A stretch of 64,000 nucleotides of DNA from Flavisolibacter nicotianae (GTDB lineage: Bacteria; Bacteroidota; Bacteroidia; Chitinophagales; Chitinophagaceae). The stretch spans positions 1 through 64,000 of the forward strand of contig NZ_RBCI01000009.1 of the NCBI RefSeq assembly GCF_003628535.1. The letters run 5' to 3'. Positions 27,485 to 35,980 of this stretch are shown one piece after another. The notes under the pieces were generated by a model. The model worked only from the letters and a program-made list of their open reading frames with translations, ran no database searches and was not told the DNA's origin. Position 1 is the first letter of the stretch, and each line of letters begins with the position of its first letter. Both the position numbers and the translations under genes were made by a program.

Positions 27485-28321
27485 TCAGTCGTTCGAATAT
27501 CGTTTTTGCAACAGGTCTTTCATCCAAAGGTTCAGGCGCCATTGCTCCTCGTGTGGTGCGGCTGTGCGGCCGGCCGTTACCAAATAAGGCGGCGGACCAA
27601 ATTCAGGTGTGATGCTGCACCAGGCGGCGCCACTTTCCTTCCGCTGAGTGATCCATTGATCCCACACCTTCAGGTGCTCGGCCAGGGCTTCGGCATATTC
27701 GGGCAGGGCCGGGTCGTACACCTGCGGCCCTTCGGGAAAGCCAACCCGGGCATGCACGTGCCGGGCATGGCGGATGGCCTTTTGCACGCCGGCCTGCTGA
27801 TCGCTTAAATAGCTTTCCGACACGCAAAACCAGTGTGAAAGATCGAGCGTTAACGCCAGTTCGTCGCGTGCCTGCAAAATGGGTGCAACCGTATGCACGG
27901 CGTAAGACCATTTGTTGCGGTGGGTTTCCTGGTAAATGGGAATGCCGGTTTGCCGGCTAACATCGAGGCAGCAATCCAGGCAGGCATTGATCTCACCAAT
28001 TGTATAAAACTCGCGTCCTGTTTGCGCACTGATGAACAAAGGCTTTTTGCCGTCTGCCTGCAGTGCACACAGCTCCAGCAACTGCGTTCGTAATTCGTTC
28101 AGGTAATCGCTGCTGTTGTCGAAGGTTTGCAGCACGGCCATCACGATACAAAACTCCAGGTCATATTTTTCCAACAGGCGCAACACGTCCTGGTGATCGC
28201 AGCGCTCCCCAAACGGGAACCATTCTATTCCGTCATAGCCGGCTTGTTTTACCGAAGAGAGGAATGGTTCCCAGGGAAGGTGTTCGTAACCCCACCGCGG
28301 CGAAAAGAACTTTATCCTCAT
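27485..28321 (-). CDS. Sugar phosphate isomerase/epimerase family TIM-barrel protein
   Basis: 278 residues with no signal peptide, so cytoplasmic. Fold of the xylose-isomerase-like/AP endonuclease 2 family. Likely metal ligands are Glu in IYQETHRN, Asp in TLDLSHWF, His in RHVHARVG and Glu in SITPEFGP. Members isomerise or epimerise keto- and aldoses such as tagatose, allulose or inosose; the exact sugar cannot be told from sequence. It overlaps the upstream PhyH gene by ATGA and is followed after 10 bases by the GH106-like gene. In this locus it probably converts an uncommon imported sugar or its oxidised derivative. Confidence 0.82.
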   Translation of the reverse strand: MRIKFFSPRWGYEHLPWEPFLSSVKQAGYDGIEWFPFGERCDHQDVLRLLEKYDLEFCIVMAVLQTFDNSSDYLNELRTQLLELCALQADGKKPLFISAQTGREFYTIGEINACLDCCLDVSRQTGIPIYQETHRNKWSYAVHTVAPILQARDELALTLDLSHWFCVSESYLSDQQAGVQKAIRHARHVHARVGFPEGPQVYDPALPEYAEALAEHLKVWDQWITQRKESGAAWCSITPEFGPPPYLVTAGRTAAPHEEQWRLNLWMKDLLQKRYSND

Positions 28322-29151
28322 ACTCCTACCGGCATCGATGCATGGTAGATGAGCGGGTTTTGCGCATCGTTGTTCAGTTGATCACCCACCTGTAAGGTTC
28401 GTAAATATTCTTCCGGCAGAATGTTGGCCTGCCCGTTGAACGTATTGCCTTCGGGCATGTAGGCACAGGTCATGGCACGACGGAAGCCATTGGTCATGTT
28501 GGCGCCGGCCCCGTGAATGGTGAGACCGTTATGAAACGAGCAACTGCCGGCTTTCATTTTTGCCGCAAAGGATTTCATCGTGGCGCATTGCGGATACACC
28601 TCGAAAATGCCGTCCATGTTTTTGCCAATGCCACTGTTTTTAAAATTGGTGAGTTTGTGCGATCCGGGAATGAAATACAGACAGCCGTTTTCCAGTGTCG
28701 CATCGTCGAGGGCCACCCAGATCGAAAGCGCCCTGCGATCGGAAAACGACCAGAATGGCGTATCCAGGTGCCAGGCTGTTGGATTGGCCCATGGCCGCTT
28801 GATCAGCGCCTGGTCGTGCCAGATGCGGATGCCATCGGCACCGGATAGTTTGGCCGCCATCTCACCAATGCGTTCATCCACCATCAGCTCTTTCACACGG
28901 TCGTTTGTTTGCCATAGATTCAGGAGCTGGTCAAACACTTTTCCAAAATAATCGGCGTCTTCGTTGATGCCGTCGTCTTCGCCGACTCTCACTTCCTTGC
29001 CAGGCATCTTCTGCCCGCCACGTTCTTTTACCGCTTCTGTCACGGCGCCACGCCATTCTTCCAGTTCTTCCGGCGAAAGGAAATCATCTATGACGATGAA
29101 ACCATTTTCCTGGTAGGAGTCTATTTGCTCCTGAGAGAGTTTCCAATTCAT
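28318..29151 (-). CDS. Phytanoyl-CoA dioxygenase (PhyH) family non-heme iron oxygenase
   Basis: 277 residues from ATG 29151; an upstream TTG would add two residues. Double-stranded beta-helix fold with the iron ligands in AWHLDTPFW (His and Asp) and GLTIHGAGAN (His), and an Arg for 2-oxoglutarate in the FRRAMTCAYMP segment. Family members hydroxylate or demethylate small molecules using 2-oxoglutarate and O2. In sugar loci they are often found beside TIM-barrel isomerases, but the substrate is unknown. It is translationally coupled to the isomerase gene and lies 19 bases downstream of susD, so it belongs to the same transcript. It may act on a methylated or modified sugar. Confidence 0.85.
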   Translation of the reverse strand: MNWKLSQEQIDSYQENGFIVIDDFLSPEELEEWRGAVTEAVKERGGQKMPGKEVRVGEDDGINEDADYFGKVFDQLLNLWQTNDRVKELMVDERIGEMAAKLSGADGIRIWHDQALIKRPWANPTAWHLDTPFWSFSDRRALSIWVALDDATLENGCLYFIPGSHKLTNFKNSGIGKNMDGIFEVYPQCATMKSFAAKMKAGSCSFHNGLTIHGAGANMTNGFRRAMTCAYMPEGNTFNGQANILPEEYLRTLQVGDQLNNDAQNPLIYHASMPVGV

Positions 29152-29170
29152 ATGCAAGACGTTTTAAAAA

Positions 29171-30727
29171 TTAATAACCCGGGTTTTGCGTCAACTTGGC
29201 GTTCAACTGGATTTCCCGCAGCGGAATGGGATACAGTAAACGATCCTGGGTGACATTATAGCTTTGCGGTAAAAGGTAGGGATATTTTAGCTTCAGGGCT
29301 GTGCCATAGGCCGTCATCACCTGGATGGCCTGTCCCGTGCGAATAAGATCCTGCCAGCGCTTGTTTTCAAAAGCCAGCTCCCTTCTTCTTTCATCCGCGA
29401 TGATAGTGCGTAAGGCCGCCTGGTCGACGGTCGTAATCTGGCCGTTGCCGGCACCAAAGGCCCGGGTTCTGACCTGGTTCAGATAGGTCAGTGCTTCGGT
29501 TGATTTGCCGGTTTCGTTCAGGGCTTCCGCCAGCAGCAGCAACACATCCGAATAGCGGTACAGGGGCCAGTTCTGATCGGTATTCTGGTTCAGGTTGGGG
29601 TAAGGAGGATAATAAAACTTCCTTGCAAAATACTTGGCCACCACACCGGCGGGTTGCGTATAGCCTACGGCACTGACAACCCGGGTCGGCGTAAAGTTGG
29701 TGTTGGCATCCAGCGTGCCTTCAATCACACCAATGGTCGCATCAAAACGGGTGTCGCCGGCTTCGTAAGTGTTGATCAGGCTTTCGGTCGGAACGTTCCA
29801 GCCGCCGATCGTGTTGTTGAAGCTCACACCCAGGATATTCAGCGTATTGGTGGTCACCGGCGTAAAGCGATAAATAAAATTGCTTTGCTGCCCTGTTGTG
29901 CCGGACTGGAACTGCACATCCCAAATGATTTCCTTGTTCCCGTTTTTATTGGCAGGATTGAAGACGTCGCGGAAGTTGGGCATAAGTGCATAGCCCATCT
30001 GCGTCACGCTTTGCAGCAAGGGAATGGCTTTGTTATACTCCTTGCGCTGCATATAGACCGCAGCCAGTTCGGTGGTAACCGATCCTTTCGTTACACGTCC
30101 GGTTTGCGCAGCCGCAAAGGTTGGCGCAGCCAACAGTCCCGCAGCTTCCGTCAGGTCGGCAATGATCTGCGCATAGACCTGTTCGGCGGATGAACGTTCT
30201 ACAAAGGCATCGGACGGATTTTTCACCTCGTGAAGATGCAGGGGCACCCCGCCGAAATTTCTCACGAGGTCGAAATAGTAATGACCACGAAGCGCTTTTG
30301 CTTCACCGGTGATTTGCTTTTTGTCGGCGTCCGACATGGCAAATGTGATGGCTGCCAGCCTGTCGAGAATGACGTTGGTGCGGGATATGCCGTTGTATGC
30401 GGCCTGGTAACGGTTTTGCGTGATCACGTTGTTCGCCTGGTCGAGAAAATCCACCAGGTTTTCCGTTGTGGCATTGCCCCTGTCTTTTTGGTTGTAGTCG
30501 TAATGCGCATTGTCCGAACGCATTTCGTCCATCCAGTAGGCGTTGTTGGCAATGTCCCGCAGGGGTACGTAAGCGCCGTTTACTGCTTGCTGAAAATCCA
30601 GCGTTGATTTATAAAAGTTCCCCTCGTTCAGGTTTCCTTCCGGGTAAAGCGTCAGGAAGTCTTTTTTGCAGGAGCCCATCAGGACAACGGATGAAAAGAG
30701 GTATAGGAAAATTTTGACTTGTTTCAT
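29171..30727 (-). CDS. susD: RagB/SusD family nutrient-binding outer-membrane lipoprotein
   Basis: 518 residues from ATG 30727. The signal ends LMGSCKKDF, so it is a lipoprotein. The start DFLTLYPEGNLNEGNFYKS, the TPR-like helices and the C-terminal AFENKRWQDLIRTGQAI and PIPLREIQLNAKLTQNPGY segments are typical SusD features. It lies on the cell surface as the lid that catches oligosaccharides and delivers them to the SusC channel. It follows the susC gene by 97 bases. No SusE/SusF-type surface binding gene follows, so this is a minimal pair. The glycan is inferred from the hydrolases of the locus. Confidence 0.96.
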   Translation of the reverse strand: MKQVKIFLYLFSSVVLMGSCKKDFLTLYPEGNLNEGNFYKSTLDFQQAVNGAYVPLRDIANNAYWMDEMRSDNAHYDYNQKDRGNATTENLVDFLDQANNVITQNRYQAAYNGISRTNVILDRLAAITFAMSDADKKQITGEAKALRGHYYFDLVRNFGGVPLHLHEVKNPSDAFVERSSAEQVYAQIIADLTEAAGLLAAPTFAAAQTGRVTKGSVTTELAAVYMQRKEYNKAIPLLQSVTQMGYALMPNFRDVFNPANKNGNKEIIWDVQFQSGTTGQQSNFIYRFTPVTTNTLNILGVSFNNTIGGWNVPTESLINTYEAGDTRFDATIGVIEGTLDANTNFTPTRVVSAVGYTQPAGVVAKYFARKFYYPPYPNLNQNTDQNWPLYRYSDVLLLLAEALNETGKSTEALTYLNQVRTRAFGAGNGQITTVDQAALRTIIADERRRELAFENKRWQDLIRTGQAIQVMTAYGTALKLKYPYLLPQSYNVTQDRLLYPIPLREIQLNAKLTQNPGY

Positions 30728-30824
30728 ATAAGAAGAATTTTTTCTGATCACAACGGTGATGAACATTTCAGTTTTTTGTTACAGACCCAACGTTTCCTCA
30801 CGCAAACAGCAAGGTCCGTTTACG

Positions 30825-33800
30825 TTAGAAGTTGATGTTGGTCCCGATCATGAAGGTTCTTGGTACAGGGAAGGTGCTCAGGTCCTGTCCATATGTACCG
30901 ATCGCATCATCGCGGCCTATGCTGGCTTCGGGATTCTGACCCGTGTAGTTGGTGATCACGAATGCCTGCTGCACGCTTACATAAAGCCGGGCCGACTTGA
31001 TATACTTCACCGCGTTTGGTTTCAGCGTGTATCCCAGTGCAATGTTCTTTGCCGTCAGGTAGCTGCCATCGGAAACCCAGGTGGTATTGGCCAGGCGGTA
31101 AAGTTCAGTGGTACCGGAACGAGTTCTCGGCGTTTTGCCGTCGCCGGGATTTTCGGGAGAACGCCAGCGGTTGATCATATCGCGGCTCATATTGAAGACA
31201 CCATCGTTGTTGTGAAAGTCCTGGAAGTTTACATTCATCACCTTGTTGCCATACTGTCCCGCCAAAACAAAATTGAAATCGAAATTTTTGTAGCGCACCG
31301 TATTGGTCATGCCGTAAATAAACTTCGGATTGGGATTGCCGATGAAGGTCCTGTCAGCGTCATCGATCTTGCCGTCGCCGTTGGTGTCTTTCATACGGGT
31401 TGTACCGACCATGGACGTGGCTTCTTTGGGGAATTTCGCCAGTTCGTCGTCGGTCATGTAAATGCCGTCAAAAACATAGCCGTAAAACTCACCGATCCGG
31501 CGCCCCACAACCGACCTGTTAAAGCCGGAATAACGCGGTCCGCCACCGATGAACGGCGTATTCGGTGGCAGTTCCATCACCCTGTTGTCGTTGAATGAAA
31601 GGTTTAGATCCGTTGTCCAGCTAAGAGGGCCGGTAAGGTTCCGGGAGCTTAACTGAAATTCGTGTCCCCACATTTTAAACTTGCCCACGTTCAGTGTAAC
31701 GCTTCCGTAACCGGATGCAAACGGCAGTGATGTTGGATACAGCATACCCTCTGTGGTCTTTTTGTAGTAGTCGTAAGTGAACGTCAGCCGGTTATTCAGC
31801 AGGTTGGCTTCCAAACCAAAATCGGCCTGATTCGAAACTTCCCAGGTCAGGTCTTTGTTACCCAAGGTTGTGATGGACAAACCGGGAGTCAGGTTGCCGC
31901 CAAAAACATAGTTGGTCGCCGTGATGTTGGAAATCTGCAGGTAGTTACCGATGTTGAAGTTCCCGGTTTTGCCGTAGCTGCCACGCAGTTTCAGGAAGCT
32001 GACGAAATCATTTTTCGGAAAAAAGCTTTCGTCACTCACCACCCAGCCTGCAGAAACGGACGGGAAATAACCGTACTTCTTGTTTTCACCGAAGCGGGAC
32101 GAACCATCCTGGCGAATGGTTCCGGTGAGGTAGTATTTCGACTTGTAGTCATAGCTCACACGGCCAAACGCAGAAGCCAGGCTCCAGGCCTCGTTGTTGT
32201 TGGTACCGCTGGTGACAGCTGCACCGGAGATCCATGGAATGGCATCGCCGGCAAAGTTGCTGCCGCCAATCGAGCGGTAGTTGCGATTCCATTTTTGTGC
32301 ACTGTAACCGGCCAGTAGATCAATGTTGTGGTCCTTTACTTTCAGGTTATACGTAAGCGTGTTTTCGTTTAGCCAGGAAACATAGTTGTACGAGCTGTGC
32401 GTGGCCGAAGCAGACGTTGCGGCACGGGGCAGCACAGGCGCATTTAATCCGATACCGAACATGGTGCCGAAGAACTGGTCGTATTCGGCCGCACCGTAGT
32501 CTGTATTAAAGCTCGAACGGAAGCGAAGATTTTTGATGATTTCCAGTTCGCCGTAAAGGTTACCCAACAAACGCAGGGTGTTTTGATTACCGTCCAACAA
32601 TTCGAGTTGCTGCACCGGGTTGTTGATTCCCAGCATGCCAAACGAACTAACCCTGCCGGTGTAGTTCCCATCTACATTGCGAATAGGAATTAACGGGGAA
32701 GCCGCCGTCGCCAGGCCGATGATCTGGCGGCTGCCGTCGGTGTAGCCTCTTGTGTTGTGATCACGCTGGAAGGTCGGGGCAATGTTGAATCCGACTTTCA
32801 CCCGATCGTTTGGCCGGTATTCGTTGTTGCTGCGGAAAGAATAACGCTTCATGCCGGTATTGAGCAGCACACCTTCCTGCGTGAAATAGGTGAGCGTGGT
32901 GCTGGAGGAAACTTTGTCGGTACCCGTAGAAAGGTTCACCGAATAATTTTGCATCGGCGCTGTTCTGATCAGCGCATCATACCAGTTTGTTCCCTCACCA
33001 TATTGTTCGGGGTTGGCATAATCGGCCGGTACGCCAGCCGTGTACCCTTCGTATTTTGCTTTGTCTTCGTAGAACTCCTTCATGAAAGTGGCAAACTCCC
33101 TTGCGTTCATCAGGTTTGGTCGTCCTCTTTGCGGAACGGTTTGCCAGCCGGTGTAGGCATTCAGCGACACATTGGTACGACCCGATTTGGCCTGCTTGGT
33201 GGTGATGATGATCACACCGTTGGCGGCACGGGAACCGTAAAGTGCCGTCGCAGAGGCATCTTTCAGCACTGTGAACGATTCAATTTCATCTGGGTTAATC
33301 AGGTTCATGTCGCCGTTGCGTGTATTGGCACCGGTCAGGGGCTGGCCGTCCACCACGATCAGGGGCTGGAAACCGGATGAGAATGAAGCCGCTCCCCGAA
33401 TGCGAAAATCCATTCCTTGGCCCGGGCGGCCGGTGGACTGGTTCAATTGTACGCCGGCAACTTTTCCCTGCAGTTTCTGACCGAATTCGGCCGCAGGAAT
33501 ATCCTGCAGTTCCGATGCATTGACTTTGGATACGGAGCCGGTAATGTCACGCTGGCGCTTGGTACCATAACTGACGACCACTACCTGGTCCATGCTCTTG
33601 TTATTTGCGTCCAGTACGGGATTGATCTGCGTTTGCGTTGTAACACGTACTTCATAGTCGTTATATCCCACATGCGAGAAAACGAGTATCGCCGGCAATT
33701 TTACAGAGATGGAATAGCGGCCATCATTGTCCGTAGTAACACCTTGTGTAGCGCCTTTCACCTGGACCGATGTACCCGACAAATCAGTCAGGCCGTTTCC

Positions 33801-33947
33801 CAATGAAACTTTCCCACTGATTGTTGCAGTGGCACCGTTTTGTGCCGTTGCAGAGAAGAAAGAAAGAAAAAGCAGAAAGGTTAAAAAAGGCAATCGAAGA
33901 AGTCGAAAATATTGCGACTTCCAATAAAAGCAGCTGCTTGACTTCAT
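30825..33947 (-). CDS. susC: SusC/RagA family TonB-linked outer-membrane transporter
   Basis: 1040 residues from ATG 33947, directly before the signal peptide (cleavage near SATAQNG); the longer frame is unlikely. Domains: carboxypeptidase-regulatory-like beta domain (about 45-125), a TonB-dependent plug with the DQVVVVSYGTKRQRDITGSV box and the LKDASATALYGSRAANGVIIITTK segment, then the 22-strand barrel. It imports large oligosaccharides into the periplasm with SusD. There is no extra N-terminal FecR-interacting (STN) domain, so anti-sigma signalling through this protein is not expected; the GntR regulator is the better candidate. The next upstream gene is 486 bases away, so this is probably the first gene of the PUL transcript. 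Confidence 0.96.
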   Translation of the reverse strand: MKSSSCFYWKSQYFRLLRLPFLTFLLFLSFFSATAQNGATATISGKVSLGNGLTDLSGTSVQVKGATQGVTTDNDGRYSISVKLPAILVFSHVGYNDYEVRVTTQTQINPVLDANNKSMDQVVVVSYGTKRQRDITGSVSKVNASELQDIPAAEFGQKLQGKVAGVQLNQSTGRPGQGMDFRIRGAASFSSGFQPLIVVDGQPLTGANTRNGDMNLINPDEIESFTVLKDASATALYGSRAANGVIIITTKQAKSGRTNVSLNAYTGWQTVPQRGRPNLMNAREFATFMKEFYEDKAKYEGYTAGVPADYANPEQYGEGTNWYDALIRTAPMQNYSVNLSTGTDKVSSSTTLTYFTQEGVLLNTGMKRYSFRSNNEYRPNDRVKVGFNIAPTFQRDHNTRGYTDGSRQIIGLATAASPLIPIRNVDGNYTGRVSSFGMLGINNPVQQLELLDGNQNTLRLLGNLYGELEIIKNLRFRSSFNTDYGAAEYDQFFGTMFGIGLNAPVLPRAATSASATHSSYNYVSWLNENTLTYNLKVKDHNIDLLAGYSAQKWNRNYRSIGGSNFAGDAIPWISGAAVTSGTNNNEAWSLASAFGRVSYDYKSKYYLTGTIRQDGSSRFGENKKYGYFPSVSAGWVVSDESFFPKNDFVSFLKLRGSYGKTGNFNIGNYLQISNITATNYVFGGNLTPGLSITTLGNKDLTWEVSNQADFGLEANLLNNRLTFTYDYYKKTTEGMLYPTSLPFASGYGSVTLNVGKFKMWGHEFQLSSRNLTGPLSWTTDLNLSFNDNRVMELPPNTPFIGGGPRYSGFNRSVVGRRIGEFYGYVFDGIYMTDDELAKFPKEATSMVGTTRMKDTNGDGKIDDADRTFIGNPNPKFIYGMTNTVRYKNFDFNFVLAGQYGNKVMNVNFQDFHNNDGVFNMSRDMINRWRSPENPGDGKTPRTRSGTTELYRLANTTWVSDGSYLTAKNIALGYTLKPNAVKYIKSARLYVSVQQAFVITNYTGQNPEASIGRDDAIGTYGQDLSTFPVPRTFMIGTNINF

Positions 33948-34433
33948 ATAACAAGAGTTTTGTTTGGAACAATCGATTAAGTTTCTAAAAATAATTTTCA
34001 CATGCTGGTTAACCATCCTGCACCATACTGTAGATCAAAAAGTTTGAACGATAAAACAGGAGTCGCTAATTTCTTTTTTGCGATAATAGGCCACACCTCC
34101 ACCTGCCTGAAACGGACTGACGACCGGATTGAAAAACGCGGCACAAGTAGCAACAAATATGCGATGGATTTACTTGCGAATCGGAAAAGAATAACTGCCG
34201 GAGCCGACGACCAGGACCGTCTGCCTTCCTTGAATACTTCTGCCGTTGCCAACCGGCGACGACAATGGTTTACTGCTTTCGAATAGTTTGTTTGGCACCG
34301 TTTCGGGCAGGTGTACTTCGGCTACTGGGATTCAATGTGCATTGGAGATAATTTAAGGTTTGTCACCAGTGAGGCCAACAAAATAAAAAAGGCAAACAAA
34401 AAATAGATTTTTCATTTTGAGCGGATAAGTCGT
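33948..34433. other. Intergenic region upstream of susC, with palindrome
   Basis: No convincing gene in 486 bases. It should hold the susC promoter. TATTTTTA on the minus strand (near 33987-33994) resembles the -7 of the TlpA promoter. A perfect 10-base palindrome TGGTTAACCA lies at 34006-34015, about 60 bases before the start codon, and could be an operator of the GntR protein; this rests on symmetry only. The 3' end of the isomerase gene's transcript does not reach a clear terminator. Confidence 0.35.
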
Positions 34434-35852
34434 TTAACAAATTTGGATGACCGGGATGTTCAGAAGCATGCCCAATTTATGAATGATGCCGGCAACGTGT
34501 CCCACACCGATGGCACAATGATGCGAAGGCCCCTGCTTTGACCAGCGGTTGACAAATTCTTTTGCCGGAATAGGAAAGCGATACCGGCTATTCGTATTTC
34601 CAATCTGAAGCACAGGACCGGGCACGGAACTGCCTTCGGCCACCAGCAAAAACATTCCCGCCTTGCCTTCCACAACGGAGAGCAGCGTTACAGGCCCGTA
34701 TTTGACGGTCATCTGAATTGACAGGCCTTTACCAGGTTTACCGTGATAGACCGGCAACGGAACAAGTTTTACGCGGCCTTCCGCGATGGCAAAATGCGCC
34801 GGCCCATCATGCCCGAGAAGAACAGCATCATCCGCAAAATCCATTGCATAGAATTCGGAGAACGAGCCACCCGCATTTAGCGAGTCCATGATCTTCATGG
34901 CGTGGGCATTTTTGATCTCCAGTTCACCGGCAACGGGAAGATTTCTTCCGGTGAGAAGCGTGTTACCTGCAATGACCGATGTTACGATGTCTTCATAATC
35001 ATTTCCGGCTTCTCCTTCATAGTAATAAGCCAGTGAACCCAGTTGATGATTCTTGACCAGTGCATCCAAAGCGATTGATGTTTTTGCAGCCCGCACCAGT
35101 TCATCGTCCGGACACTCATCGGACACATCGAAGGTTGCGTGAAACTCCGCCAGTTTTTGTTGGACCTGATCGCCGGAGACTGCATCACGGTATTTTTTCA
35201 GTTCGCACATCTCCACAATTTCCATATGCGTACCAAAAACGATGGAATGCTTTGTCAGGTCGGCATACACATCGAGCATGCCGCCGTAATAATGCCCCAG
35301 GACGCCCAGACGGTTGTGACGCATGATGCATTGCACGTTTGCAGCGCTAATCCATTCGGCAATCTGCTTCCAAGCGGCTTCCTCTTCCAGGTAGCCGGAA
35401 ACAATTTCGTAGCGGATCGAAGAGCGATTGAACACCGAAGCGATTTCAGGGACCGAACAGGCCTGGCAATGGGCCAGCCACTCACCGGTCATTTGCCCGC
35501 GATCGCCCAGGAGATTGAAAGACTCGTAATCGATGGCGGCTACCGGCTGGAGATTAAGAATGATCACCGGCACGTTTAGCCGTTTGGCAACCGGCAATAC
35601 GGTAGAGGAAAGTGCATAGGTGGAAATAAAGAGAAACAGGATGTCAACGTTTTGACTTCGCAGGTAGTCCCCCGCATCAGCGGCTTTCTGCGGGTTGTCT
35701 ACCAAACCGGCATCGATCACGGTTACACCCCTCTGCTCCATTTTTTCCCTGATTCGATTTTGATAGCCTTGCAGCCGTTCGTACAGACCTTCGAACTGCG
35801 GCCAGTACGTGTCAAGCCCAATGCCGTATAAGCCAATCTTCAGCTTTTGCAT
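34434..35852 (-). CDS. L-fucose/L-arabinose isomerase-like protein
   Basis: 472 residues, cytoplasmic. The N-terminal half shows the Rossmann-like layout of arabinose/fucose isomerases (IGLYGIGLDTYWPQF, then DILFLFISTYALSSTVLP). The active-site half has acidic and His positions resembling AraA: a Glu in AYYYEGEAGNDYE (about 280), GHDGPAHF (about 345) and the final SHHCAIGVGHVAGI (about 445). Members convert an aldose to a ketose using Mn. The protein is shorter and clearly divergent from classical AraA, so arabinose, fucose, rhamnose or a related sugar are all open. It sits between the PL8 lyase and susC on the same strand. Nothing like araB/araD kinase or epimerase is present in the window. 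Confidence 0.75.
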   Translation of the reverse strand: MQKLKIGLYGIGLDTYWPQFEGLYERLQGYQNRIREKMEQRGVTVIDAGLVDNPQKAADAGDYLRSQNVDILFLFISTYALSSTVLPVAKRLNVPVIILNLQPVAAIDYESFNLLGDRGQMTGEWLAHCQACSVPEIASVFNRSSIRYEIVSGYLEEEAAWKQIAEWISAANVQCIMRHNRLGVLGHYYGGMLDVYADLTKHSIVFGTHMEIVEMCELKKYRDAVSGDQVQQKLAEFHATFDVSDECPDDELVRAAKTSIALDALVKNHQLGSLAYYYEGEAGNDYEDIVTSVIAGNTLLTGRNLPVAGELEIKNAHAMKIMDSLNAGGSFSEFYAMDFADDAVLLGHDGPAHFAIAEGRVKLVPLPVYHGKPGKGLSIQMTVKYGPVTLLSVVEGKAGMFLLVAEGSSVPGPVLQIGNTNSRYRFPIPAKEFVNRWSKQGPSHHCAIGVGHVAGIIHKLGMLLNIPVIQIC

Positions 35853-35980
35853 TTTGTCGTTTGTTCCAGTTGATCAAATTCACTTTCACCGGCCTTCCAA
35901 TGGGATTGCCATTAGCGGGAAGGCAAGCATTGTTTATGTTGCTACCCTGCTTTTAAAGGCAGGTCGTTCCGGCACGATTG

